DNA of 64,000 nucleotides from Yponomeuta sedellus (lineage: Eukaryota > Arthropoda > Insecta > Lepidoptera > Yponomeutidae), in the NCBI GenBank assembly GCA_934045075.1, contig OW203734.1, positions 11,729,516 to 11,793,515 on the forward strand. Direction: 5' to 3'. A program made the position numbers and the translations under genes. The notes under the pieces are model-generated. The model worked only from the letters and a program-made list of their open reading frames with translations, did no database searches and was not told the DNA's origin. Each line of letters opens with the position of its first letter. Position 1 is the stretch's first letter. Positions 52,996-63,558 of this stretch are shown one piece after another.

Positions 52996-53337
52996 ACTAA
53001 AGGTCAAACTCGCATAACCTACAGTCCACAGCATTGTACTAGCCTCACGTAATACCGGGATTCGGTTACGGAGCCTCATTAAGGCTGTCTCTTAGCATAA
53101 ATTAAGCCTTCTTTTGATGGTGAGTTATGTTCAAGAGGTGCTCGAACTTAAGACGATCCTTTGAACGTCGAGCAAGTATGATTTACACTAAGCCTGTAGC
53201 TTAGAAGTTCCCGAAATTTCAACTACAACAAGCGCCTTTAAACGCTTTTAATGAGGCGTGAATGACCTTGTACTCCGACTTAAGTTCAGTGTACAAAGAC
53301 GTTCGAAAAGACTTAGTTAGGGAGTACCTTACCCGGC

Positions 53338-53650
53338 TTAAGCACTCGTGGCCTTGTGGAATCGATTGATTGGAATCAACCGATTGGGTTAAGCAACAAC
53401 AGGCGCGGTCAGGTACTAGATTGGTGACCCGTGAACTCGGAATCCCGTGACTACCGCTAGTGGCATTTTTCCGAGCGTTCCGTGCTTCGCAAGGCATGTT
53501 AAGCCGTTGGTGCCGGCTATCATGTAATGGCAGTCATTAAGCCATGTCAGAGGCCTTATGGATATTCACCAACCCGGATGTGGTGGAGTATGGCCTAACC
53601 TTCCTGCGATGTAGGAAGAGACCCGTGACCCAGCAGTGGGGACATACAAA
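53338..53650 (+). mobile_element. 5S-SINE, variant B
   Basis: Head, boxes (ggttaagcaacaac, gattggtgaccc), body to gaggccttatgg, a deletion of about 70 bp, then caccaacccggatg and gacatacaaagggttt. Confidence 0.83.
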
Positions 53651-53869
53651 GGGTTTATTACAAAGACGTTCGCAAAGCTTTGTGATTAGCATTTGCAACG
53701 TCTATTCGAGAAATAAAATAAGCAAAACAATTGCTCCAAAATACTCGTAGGTATTATGCTGCTACTCGTAGTTTAGTTCATAGATTCTAAGATATGAGTG
53801 TCGAAATAGCGCAGTTTTCGAGTAATTTTCACGTACTTTATGACTCACTCAATCAATGATCTTCTTACT

Positions 53870-53990
53870 AATTCCTTCAGTGGTCCGTTCTCTCCTACTC
53901 ATTCATTCACTGATTCGCTCACCGTCCCGCTTACTCCCACTCACTCATTCGCCCAATCACTTTGATTTTTGATTGACTTACTCACTCACT
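53870..53990. repeat. degenerate (CTCA)/(CATT) tandem region
   Basis: Imperfect repeats such as ctcattcattcactgattcg and actcactcactt over 120 bp. Confidence 0.6.
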
Positions 53991-54479
53991 TGATTTTTTA
54001 CACGAAACTTGAATAGTTTTATGATTAAAAATGATTATGGTTTGCAAATAATGTTTAAAGTTCCTTATAAAAAACAAAGCTAGAAGCATAAGGCATTTTT
54101 TTTTTATTTTCTCTATACAGGCTACAGGCTTAACCTAATTCGATACGTATTGAAGTGACAATGATATCTTTATTCTTTATAATATTTACGATACTATATT
54201 TTTATGTTATGTTTAATAGTTATTTGCTATAATAAATTTATCATATTTTACCGACTTAGTTAATTTATTTTGTTTGCTCTATAAAAAAATGCTCTTTCTC
54301 TCTCCCTTACTTTTCATCGGACAGCACATCAATCTTTACATCCGTGTACTCTACTCAATTACGTCACGTGTCACTTTGCAAATGCAATATGGTAGACTGC
54401 TATCGACTCTTCATATCCATTGTCTAACTCTCACAATAATATATTTTCTCCATCTAATATACAGGAAATCGACCTGACG

Positions 54480-54560
54480 GGCCGTCGCGCAGTGTGAACC
54501 GGAAATGACGTCACTCGGGCCACGTGGAGGCGTGAACTGCCCACATCACCGGAAGCTTGG
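54480..54560 (+). promoter_or_regulatory. possible promoter: ETS, CRE and E-box cluster
   Basis: accggaaatgacgtcac holds an ETS-type core (ccggaa) four bases from a full CRE at 54506-54513. A palindromic E box, cacgtg, lies at 54521-54526. The segment is GC-rich in an AT-rich surround. A pyrimidine-rich stretch ending atatacag just before it could also be a splice acceptor. The gene it would serve is not seen. Confidence 0.3.
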
Positions 54561-54716
54561 GCGCCAACTACTAACCTAATTATTACTTCTTTATTAGGTC
54601 AGTTAGAACTGATATTGAGTAACTAATATAAGCTTAAGCCATAATTCGAGCATTTTATGCGATGTTGCGGAAAGGTCCGTTATTCCACTCATTTATACAA
54701 ACAACTATTATTTTAT

Positions 54717-55110
54717 GACTGCCTCGTTGATCTAGCCGTTAAGGCGGTTGGGTACCACGACAGAGGTCGTGGGTTCGATTCCCTCTGGGGCCGCCGTACA
54801 GTTGTACATGTAGCCACAGTCTGGGTGTATTTTCATATTTGTGACGACCTTGCCTGGTTAACATTTAACATTTACATACAGGCACATACATTGCTTTTGG
54901 CCCCACACTAGGATACCATGTGTCGTGGAAACCAGAAACAACCACATCACAAACATAAAAACATCCAAGACCTGGAGTTTTTTTTTGTCCCCAGCCGGGG
55001 TTTGAACCCGAAACCTCTTGCATGGTAGGCAGATGCGCTACCGCTGCGCCACAGAGGCCGTCATACCATAGTATAGGATCAGGTCAAGTGATTGTGCTGT
55101 GTATACGTTA
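54717..55110 (+). mobile_element. T5 tRNA-derived SINE split by T4
   Basis: Head gcctcgttgatctagccgtt, B box gggttcgattccc, and a paired acceptor (gcctcg with tggggc, allowing G-T). The body runs to gaccttgcctggttaac, is interrupted by T4 at 54865-55061, and resumes atagtataggatcaggtcaa. 62944-63055 is a second T5 tail. Confidence 0.75.
54865..55061 (-). mobile_element. T4 tRNA-derived SINE within T5
   Basis: Full-length: ggcgcagcggtagcgcatct, B box gggttcaaacccc, ccacactaggata. The tail meets the T5 sequence at taacatttaacattta, so the exact duplication is obscured. Confidence 0.82.
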
Positions 55111-56388
55111 CGAGGGCTGCTACTTGTATGCGGAATAGAAAAAATAAACAAATGTATATGGCTAAATATGCTTTTATTGTTTTTCAAAGTATTCTGCACT
55201 ATGATCGATGCACTTTTGCATTCGATGAAACCAATTTGTAATACACTTTTTCCACTCTGATTGAGGTATCTCCAAAACGTGCTGTTTGAACGCATCTACG
55301 GCATCTTCACCGGTCGAAAGTCGTTGACCACGTAATTTATTCTTTACATTTGGGAATAAATAGAAATCATTGGGAGCCAAATCAGGGCTGTACGGTGGAT
55401 GACCTATCAATTCTATTTTTTGACCATCCAAAAATGTACTTGTTTCCTGAGATGTATGACAGCTGGCATTATCACGGTGAAGTATGATTCTGCGTCGCTG
55501 GTTGTTTTGGTGTATATCTTCAAATACTTCCGGCAAACAAATGGTCGTGTACCACTCCGAATTAACCGTTCTGCGATTCTCCAGTGGTATTGTAGCCACA
55601 TGGCCATTAATACCAAAAAAGCAGGCCACCATTTGCTTTACAGTGCTTTTTGCACGAGCCACTTTCGTAGGGTTCGGCTCATTTTGAAACACCCAAACTA
55701 TTGATTGTTGTTTAGTTTCGGAATCGTACGCGTAGATCCAGGATTCGTCACCTGTGTAGATATTATAAACAGATTTTGAGTCGCCTCTGTTGATTTTTTT
55801 TGTTTTCTTGCACCATTCGACGCGAGCATCTTTTTAATCCTGAGTTAAGTTGCGCGGGATCCAACGCGAACAAATTTTTTTACAGACAAATGTTCATGTA
55901 ATATCCTATGAATGCTCGTCATACATATGCCCTGAATAGCCTCTATCTCGCGATACGTAACATGGCGGTTTGCATTATTAATTTTCGCACAGCTTCAATA
56001 TTTTGTGGCACAACCACCGATTTCGGGCGACCTTCTTTAACTTCGTCCGTGAGCTTACTGCGCCCGCGATTAAACTCACTAAACCAGTGATACACAGTCG
56101 TTTTTGATGGAACTTCACCACCAAAAGTCGAAGTTAATTGATCTACGCACTGTTGTTGCGTTATACCACGTCGAAAATCGTAATAAATCATAGCACGAAT
56201 ATTTTCACGAGTGAGTTCCATTTTTCAGCGATATGAAATTTTAAACCCAAAAAAAACAAAACACTAACGTATATAAGAGAAAAATATTAGCGGCCAGTAT
56301 TTAAAAAAAGAACGAATTTGACCATGGAGGTCAGACATTGCATTTAAAATTATTGGAATCCCAGATTCCGCATACATAAGTAGCAGCC
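55111..56388 (-). mobile_element. mariner-family DNA transposon, inactive
   Basis: The ends gggctgctactt and (in complement) ggctgctacttatgtatgcg form about 25-bp terminal inverted repeats with a 2-bp gap; TA flanks both sides (55109-55110, 56389-56390). The right end seems to have lost 3 bases. Length 1.28 kb, usual for mariner. The single gene is broken, so the copy is non-autonomous. Confidence 0.92.
55174..56221 (-). pseudogene. mariner transposase, broken
   Basis: The N-terminal part (55943-56221) has the helix-turn-helix region with STFGGEVPSKTTVYHWFSEF. Next come VTYREIEAIQG and a TGDESWIYAY block with the first catalytic Asp, in other frames. The C-terminal part (55174-55692) has HRDN (Asp 74) and SPDLAPNDF (Asp 109), 34 residues between them, the D34D spacing of the mariner group. 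Two frameshifts (near 55965-55975 and in the A run near 55880) and one TAA (near 55835) separate the parts. All three catalytic Asp codons survive. Confidence 0.9.
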
Positions 56389-56390
56389 TA

Positions 56391-56644
56391 TGTATTATTA
56401 TAATTACTGTATTGTTTTTATTTATTCCAGACCATGTCAATATAGTGTTATTAATAAGGGTGACTTTTGCTATGTTAATAATAATATGTACACATTTTTC
56501 AACCAGATTTATATTAAGGTACCTACATATCTCCGTCCCAGCCAGGGGGGCGAGTCTATAAAATGCATAGTTGTTCAAATGAGTCATATTAGCCCGATGA
56601 TAGTTTTTCATTCCCACAATCGGTAGTCTGGTACCTAATCCAGT
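56391..56644. other. no feature recognised
   Basis: AT-rich right flank of the mariner. Confidence 0.4.
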
Positions 56645-56708
56645 AGTTGCTTAACCCAAGTGATCAATTCCAATAACTCGGTTCCACTAGCCTACGAGCG
56701 CTTCCTTA
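56645..56708 (-). repeat. 5S-SINE 5' head fragment
   Basis: Antisense gttgcttaacccaagtgatc to ctacgagcgcttcc, variant B. Body absent. Confidence 0.7.
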
Positions 56709-56999
56709 ATATGTAAAATTTTGTTTTATATTTAGATACATAGCTCAGTCTTAGCCAGCTCCAATGCTTGCGCCCAACTCTGAAATCGTGAAAATTTATT
56801 GCATAAGATGTAACGTATAAGCTCTTCCCTATTTATTTCTATCTACACTGTTTAAAACATGAAAAAGATATTCAAGTTATTAAGCAGTTCATTTTAGTTC
56901 GTTGTAAATAAAAAGTATGGAACACATTAGATACCTATGTAGTTTTCATTAAAAAAGCACTTACTCAATTTGGTACATATATTAACGAAAATAATGAAA

Positions 57000-57560
57000 A
57001 ACGTACATAGGTAGTTATATATTACACGGGTCTAATCGCGAATATTCAGTCTACCCGAGACCACGGCAACTGTAACGCTGCCGAAACGTCGGGAAATAAG
57101 GTAATTACGTTTTACCTAATAAATAATCGCGATTTGACCCGTTTAATATATAACTATGTATGAGTATTGCGAATCATTAAGAAATACTAATGAAATACGT
57201 AGACATTTAGTTGTCTAATCGGGAATGTGGTTTCAAACTGTCGCAAACGTGGGATCCGGTCATCAAGATGTGTTCGAGTGGAAAAAAGTCGCATGGCTTA
57301 TCGTCCGACATTGTCAGTGTAGTGTGTCGCAACCCTAATAGTGCTTTGTGATGGCTGATTGAGGGTAGTCTGAAACCTCATCAGCCAAAGATGCGAATGG
57401 TGACAGCCATCAGTCTTCTCGTGACCACGATGACTGTAACGTCGTCGAAACGTCGAGGTAAAATAGCAATAAATTACGTACGCGATTAAGCCCCGAAAAT
57501 ATTCTATGTGTACAAGTCGCGAAAGTTTAAAATACGTAGACATTTGTTATCCCTTTAGCG
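57000..57560 (+). repeat. acgtcggga-type repeat, two copies
   Basis: 57015-57180 has ccacggcaactgtaacgctg, cgaaacgtcggga and aataaataatcgcgattt. 57415-57545 repeats the same order in more diverged form (cacgatgactgtaacgtcg, cgaaacgtcgagg). aaatacgtagacattt follows both. Confidence 0.65.
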
Positions 57561-58021
57561 TTAAGTAACAGATTTTAGGTAAACCGGTGAAATTGGAACT
57601 CTGTCACGTAACACGTTTACAATACGTTATCGTTTGCCGTGGCAGCGGGGACGTGATGTCTAGCTGCACGTAGTTCCCAATAGATTAGGTAATGCAAATT
57701 CGGTGCTGTGTACGCAAAAACTCCTACTGCAAAACTTGAATATTGGGGCTCGAATATACTGGGGGCATCAATTCAAATTGAATCACTCGTAGCCCCGGTT
57801 GCCTGAGTGATCTTAAACGATCACGAACGTTAAGCAACATCGGACGCGTTCAGTGCATGGATGGGTGACCGTCTCTGACTAACGCTAGTGGCATTTTTCC
57901 GAGCGGTTCCGTGCTTTGCGAGGCACGTTAAGCATTTGGTGCCAGTTTCCGTCGATAGATGGCAGTCGATAAGCCACGTCAGAGGCCTTAGGGCGGTTTC
58001 AAGACTTCTGACAGTAACACC

Positions 58022-59136
58022 CAGTGCTGCAACCTCTACTGATTTATCAGGAGATCTCCTGATTTTAGGCACTGCCTCCTGATCTACCGTTTTGTAGAAT
58101 TGAGTAAAATCTCCTGAATTTTGACAAGTAGCCACTACATTTCTGCATATTCCACCTTTGTTAACTAACTAGCTAACACTTACATAATCTCAATGGCTAG
58201 TTCTGCGAAAAAAAGAAGTATTCGCAACATGGTTTTGGTGTACTTGTTATAAGTGTGCATAGCCATTGGAGATTTTTTTTTGATACTCTGGCCAAAATAG
58301 GACCATTTTTAGGGTTCCGTACCTCAAAAGGAAAAAACGGAACCCTTATAGGATCACTTTGTTGTCCGTCTGTCCGTCCGTCCGTCTGTCAAGACCCTTT
58401 TTCTCAGGAACGCGTGGAGGTATGAAGCTGAAATTTATATCAATTACTCAGGTCTACTGTCATTTGAAGCTGTGAAAAAATCAAACTTCTAAGCCAACGC
58501 AATCAAAAGATACAGCCGTTTATGCCGCAAATTTTCGACACTTGCAAGGGAATCAAAACCTACAAGGTGCTTCCCGTGAACTCAGAATCTTGAAATTTGG
58601 TACGAAGCAACGTCTTATAGCATAGATAAAGGAAAAATTACGAAAACCATAAATTTTTAGTTACATCACATAATATATTTTTTTTTTATAATTTTAAACT
58701 TACTACCCATTTCCTCATAAACGCGTAGAGGTATTAAATTGAAATTCATACCAAATACTCAGGTCTATAATACAGGTTTGTACGGAACCCTCGGTGCGCG
58801 AGTCTGACTCGCACTTGGCCGGTTTTTTTTTAGTCAATGGCAACTCAAATTACTAACTTCAATCTACCTAACTGTCAAAAGTCTTGAGTGTCAAAAGGTT
58901 TTTTTTTTGTTATTTTATGGTCTGGTAACACAATCTTTAAGTCATATCTTTATTGAATAAAAAAGCATTGTGTTTTTTGTTTTGTATTTTTCTGCTTCAC
59001 TAACTTAATTTACTTAATCTTAACTCATAATTGATAAAAAAGGTATTTTTTTGGTTTTCTCCCGATTTTTTTTGGCGTCTTCTAATTTTTTTTCCAAAAT
59101 CTAATTTTTTTCTTGCTGGTGGGGTTTGCAGCACTG
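58022..59136. mobile_element. hAT transposon, non-autonomous, 8-bp TSD
   Basis: The ends cagtgctgcaacc and ggtttgcagcactg are inverted repeats. The 8-bp duplication gtaacacc lies at 58014-58021 and 59137-59144, as for hAT. 1115 bp with no transposase. It contains another repeat (58312-58827). A second fragment of its left end is at 22313-22450. Confidence 0.92.
58312..58827 (+). repeat. widespread Lepidoptera repeat, ttagggttccgtacc type
   Basis: It starts agggttccgtacctc and ends gtacggaaccctcgg, tcgcacttggccggttt. The 11-12 bp ends are inverted repeats of each other. A gtccgtctgtccgtcc microsatellite lies at 58361-58390. Near-identical sequences are very common in moth genomes to my knowledge; its class is not settled here. 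23580-23650 may be a degraded end. Confidence 0.8.
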
Positions 59137-59185
59137 GTAACACCAGCCACTAGTCTTGCGAGCATCCACCGATATTATTAAACTT

Positions 59186-59865
59186 ACCTCAACGCTTTTA
59201 ATTACCAATCCACGGTACAAAGAAAAAATCTAAAATACACAATCTTTATTTTCGTTAGCTGCTTATTTTACAGTAGGTACATAATATCTGGAGCCACCTT
59301 TTAATTTAATTGTCTGTACTACGTGAATCCGCTCTTTCCTAGCATTAACACAGCTTACTTTGTTCATGAAACATATTACAAAAATGCAATATATGTACAT
59401 ATAGTAATAATAAACTTAACCAAATGTATTTGTGTGTGTGGTGTGGGAGAGTGAACACTAGTATGTTTGCTTGTTTGTACGCGTATTAAAGAGCGAGAGT
59501 GAAGTGATGTTTAGTATGTGTGAATATTATTTTATAACATATTTGCTCGTAAAGTGATTGTAATTACACCAAATTCAATATCGTAATGTATCTGATTACG
59601 TACTTGTGCGATAATGTATGTAAAAGGCACGTGTTTTTTTTTAAATAAAGTTTTAAGATACTCCGTCTAAAAATGAACGATACTTTTAAAAATCTTAGCA
59701 AAGAGGTTTTATGTCAAGAAAGTGGTCAATATTTTATGAATAAAATTAACTTTGGAAAACAAAATATAACAAATAAACATTTAATTCTTTAATTTAATTA
59801 ATTTTGACAATAAATTACAACATTAACTGTAACAAAAACACAAAAATATTAATTTACTTTATTAG
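59186..59865. other. no feature recognised
   Basis: AT-rich without matches. Confidence 0.4.
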
Positions 59866-59880
59866 TAATACTGGCTGTTT

Positions 59881-60124
59881 AAAAACCTATTTAGAGGCTA
59901 AAAATCTCACCCATGCCGGGATTCGAACCCGCAACCTCTGGCTATCCGTGCCAGCGCTCTACCAATTGAGCCAATGGGCGACTCACGGCATCAGTGAAAT
60001 TCCGAACCTCTTTACACTATTCTCTGTATTACGTACATCCCGGCATGGGTGAGATTTTTAGCCTCTAAATAGGTTTTTAAATTTGTCCTTAGCACGGGTT
60101 AGTGCATTAAAAATAAAAATAGTA
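59881..60124 (+). mobile_element. T1 SINE, folded insertion with TSD
   Basis: The duplication taatactggctgttt lies at 59866-59880 and 60125-60139. An antisense unit (tail side through cloverleaf to gtacgtaata) is followed directly by a sense 3' part from tcccggcatgggtg to the tail. The outer about 42 bp are perfect inverted repeats. Confidence 0.92.
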
Positions 60125-60317
60125 TAATACTGGCTGTTTTTGTACCTTTGCCTAAAAAAAAAAAGTTGATGCGCGCGCATCGCTTATTTGTGGACAAGTA
60201 AAAATAAATCCGCGCGCTTTTTCTTTTCGATGTATTGTTTTTATTTGAAAATGTCGTCAAGTAGTGATGATAACAAAGTCAGAGTTTTATTAATTTCCTC
60301 GTAAATATGTTATAAAA

Positions 60318-60440
60318 CGTCGTATGACATACGTGCGCTTTGAAAATACAGCCTCTGCTTCCTTATAGCCCTCGCCGATGGTTCGGGCTAGTAATATCGC
60401 CTCGGCTGGAATTTTCAACTTACCGCACTTATATCATAAT
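60318..60440. repeat. MITE related to 46357-46490
   Basis: catacgtgcgctttgaaa at the left, ttttcaacttaccgcactta at the right, and a GC-rich centre with ctcgccgatggttcgggc. Confidence 0.5.
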
Positions 60441-60504
60441 GTACTATTACTTGTGCTTTTACTTTTTCAGTCTCGTTGTAATTTAAGCTGAGTGCGGTGA
60501 GTGA

Positions 60505-60600
60505 GTGGTGAACGGTGAGTGTAGTAATTAAGCCCGTACTCTCTCTCTCTCTCTCTCTCTCGGAGAAGGCAAAGGCCCTGCAGTGTTGCATATTTAAAAA
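60505..60600 (+). repeat. T3 SINE 3' end with (CT)n
   Basis: taattaagcccgta, 11 CT units at 60540-60561, then ggagaaggc and ccctgcagtg. Confidence 0.7.
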
Positions 60601-61249
60601 AGTCACGTGGCTGTCGGGCCACACGCAGGCACAAAACGCACGTGACTTTTCGTAGAAAGAGGGTTTCTTTTCCCGCTTCACAGAACTAACAACCTTCATC
60701 AAAGTAATTTTCTATGGAATTGGTACGAAGTTTTCCTTTTATTCGCGTATGACTCGTTAACTTGTAAAGCGTACTTAGCTGGTAGATTTTCTTTAAAGTT
60801 CATTATTATGTGCTACTGCCCTGAAAGATTTTAAGTTTCTACAATTAACCGTTCGCCCGGGAGTAGCGGGGACGATTTACTCTAAAAAATGTTCCCTTTA
60901 AAGATTTATATTTTGCAAGCGGGACCCTTAATCTGAAAATGGCCATTCTACACATAAAATATTTTTAAATGACCAATAATATAAAGGCTATAAAGGAAAA
61001 CAACAATAACAATAAAACTTGACATGTAATAGTATTAAAAATTTATTAATTCAAATATTATAATAATAAAAATTTTAATGTACTTACATGTAATTGCATT
61101 GTTGTCTTATGTTTGAGCACCGGATTTTTGGTGCTCTAACTCTACATGTTGATTTTGAGTTAATCTTGTGTCATTTAATAGCTTTAATTAATTCCGTTTG
61201 ATGTAATTTGGTTCTATTTGTTTATTCAATTGATTAGTGGAAACTTCTC
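60601..61249. other. no feature recognised
   Basis: Contains gtcacgtggc with ccacacg and cacgtgactt at 60602-60650, a small imperfect inverted repeat. Otherwise AT-rich. Confidence 0.4.
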
Positions 61250-61412
61250 TGCTTAACGTGCGAAGCACGGAACCGCTCGGAAAAATGCCACTAGCGTTAG
61301 TCATAGACGGTTTTTACCCATCCCTGCACTGAACGCGTTCTGTGTTGCGTTAAGCAACACCGAAGGTTAACTTCGTGATCATTTAAGATCACTCAAGCAG
61401 CCGGGGCTACGA
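61250..61412 (-). mobile_element. 5S-SINE 5' half, variant A
   Basis: On the minus strand ccccggctgcttgagtgatc, gttaacc and gttaagcaac, gatgggt, then cgctagtggcatttttccga to gcacgttaagc. The 3' half is missing. A short duplication of the ttaacgc region lies inside the head. Confidence 0.8.
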
Positions 61413-61743
61413 GCGGCTCTATCTTAGTTGAGGAATATTTAAAGCAGATTGTTTCCATCTAAAAGATATCGTATAGTTTATCAGTATAAAGCACAGAATA
61501 GCCTGTAGCATATTCCAATCGGACGAAAATCGCCAATCCGATTTCAATCTTTGTTTTGGCAGGTGAGTGCACTCACACCGACCTGCCAATTGTTACAGCT
61601 GTTATTTTAAGGGCGATTGGACATATACACTGCAAATTTTAGGTTTCTATTGAAGAGTTCTTTTCGATTTCCTGTACTAAGTGATAAAAAACTTTAAAAG
61701 GTGGTAGTACGTCTCTTTGTTATAATTCGAAGTATATCATTAA

Positions 61744-61823
61744 ATATATGTTAAATTTTAAGTGAAACAGTTCTATTAATATATACATTAATAGAACTGT
61801 TTCACTTAAAATTTAACATATAT
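61744..61823. repeat. perfect 37-bp hairpin
   Basis: Arm 61744-61780 is the exact reverse complement of 61787-61823; the loop is atatac. AT-rich, but the core agtgaaacagttctatt is not simple sequence. Confidence 0.95.
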
Positions 61824-62399
61824 ATACAAAAGTTTTCAAAAAATATTTTCATTCCACTTTTCCTTATTCTTTTGACAGATTGTCAATTACCATCACTTAC
61901 AAACAAGAGTATAAACGGTGAATCAGTCAACCACAAGGTTTTTTAGGTACCAATATGTCAATTGCTAGTATCGCATATCATAGAACAGCACACGCTGTAG
62001 ATCATCGCTGCGCTGACGCAGGATTAAGTTGAGCATAAGATTTTTACCCAAAATGTAAATTCACTTTATTACGTTTAGGTTACTTTTGTATTTTTTTACG
62101 ATACTTAAAATATATTTTAAATACTTTATGACATAAAATAAACTTAATGACTGCCGTGCAACATGCACATGGTGATTATAACATGTTTTAAAATCAAGGT
62201 TACCAAGGTTACCGCTCACCAAGGCTATAACCACCCGATACTAAAATTACAGACATTTAACACATAATTTTGTTATCCTAATTACCTAGTTTTTCATTGA
62301 GAACATTTGGTACAAAAAAATTACTGCAATATTAATAATAAGTATATAAGTTCTATCATATTTGCTACAAAGAAATTAATCATATTTTTTTCACATATA
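61824..62399. other. no feature recognised
   Basis: AT-rich; short repeats aaggttacc at 62198-62212 only. Confidence 0.4.
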
Positions 62400-62592
62400 C
62401 AAATACGCCTCACGCCTGTACTCCAGAGGGGTAGGTAGAGACCAGGGACTGCCACTTGCCACGATCCTGACGGAACACCTTCGCTTTATCAACGTTCAGA
62501 AGTCGTTGCATGCACGCACGCAGGTTCCGGGTACTTTTTATCTCCCCCTTTGCTAATACATCCCCTATTTAGTCGATGTATATCCGCCTTTT
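62400..62592 (-). repeat. LINE-a 3' region
   Basis: cctcacgcctgtactccaga, cacgatcctgacgg, aacgttcagaagtcgttgca and ggttccgggtacttttt, as in 10779-10995. Confidence 0.78.
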
Positions 62593-62943
62593 CCTTATAG
62601 AATTTTCTTGCAATTACTAAAAATATAGGAATATACGAACGACTAGAATACCAATGTAACATAAGCCTGTCCTATTGCTTCCCTCTCGCTCGCACATTCT
62701 AACATTTTTATCAATTGAAGGAGAATGAGTGTACCTACTTGTAACAAGCGGCCAAAGAAAATAAATAGGTTTATTTAGTAAGATACTAAGATATTAAATC
62801 TTACTATCTTTTAGACTGCCTGTTCCAATGGTGTTTCCCACTTTGGAACAGCCTTTGCCTTTCAGAGTGCACCTTAGAAACTGAAGAATGATTAGGACTT
62901 TGTGGAAGTACCTAAATAATATTGTGAAATAAATTTGTCTAGC

Positions 62944-63055
62944 GGTATTACGGTTTGTGATTGCCTTGCCCGGTTACCCTAGCATATCCTGGCTATATCC
63001 ATAGTATCCTAGTTTAGAACCGGGACAAGTGACTGTATTGTGTGGAAATTATTAT
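62944..63055 (+). repeat. T5 SINE tail
   Basis: gattgccttgcccggttacc and gaaccgggacaagtgactgt match the 3' part of T5 (54840-55110) without its insertion. Confidence 0.5.
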
Positions 63056-63558
63056 TATTGTTATTGTCATTACTCTTATTAGGTTTTGGTTGAGCTTTCC
63101 GTCCGATAAAGTAGGGATACGCACGTCTCCCCTGAACTGTTAACATGCGTAAGTAATTGAAAGAGAGCTCTCTTTTCCTAAAGATTATTGGAAAGTACTG
63201 TGGATACCTAAACTATTAGCCCACTAGCAGAGATTTGTGAGATAAACGTCAGCTTCGCGATTCGTCACGTGAGACATAGACCACCTTAGTGAGAAGCCAC
63301 AATAGATATAGGTAACTTTCGTTATTTGTCACAGTATCACGTAGTCGCATACTGTTGGTCACAATATGAAATTGACACAAACACACATTCTTCTTTTAGG
63401 GACGAGTGTACAATCACTGCCAACATACCTAAGATATCCAGATAGATATTTGATATGAAACCTCTGCTGAAGAGTGTTGATAAAATGACTTTACTGGGTA
63501 AAAACAATCTATATCCGAAACGTCATTTTTTTCCTTTCTGTGCGTTATATTCATTTAT
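63056..63558. other. mostly unclassified
   Basis: gtgagataaacgtcagcttc and gcgattcgtcac at 63237-63264 resemble the inner edge of the inverted repeat that follows (gagataaacgtcactttcgc). Nothing else recognised. Confidence 0.35.

Larger units (their letters stand above)
57784..59185 (+). mobile_element. 5S-SINE, head variant A, split by hAT
   Basis: The clearest 5S-like head: gatcacgaacgttaagcaac (57819-57838) and gatgggtgaccg (57860-57871), both in the order and spacing of the 5S rRNA internal promoter. The body runs to 58013, is broken by the hAT, and resumes at 59145 (agtcttgcgagcatccacc). Confidence 0.88.
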
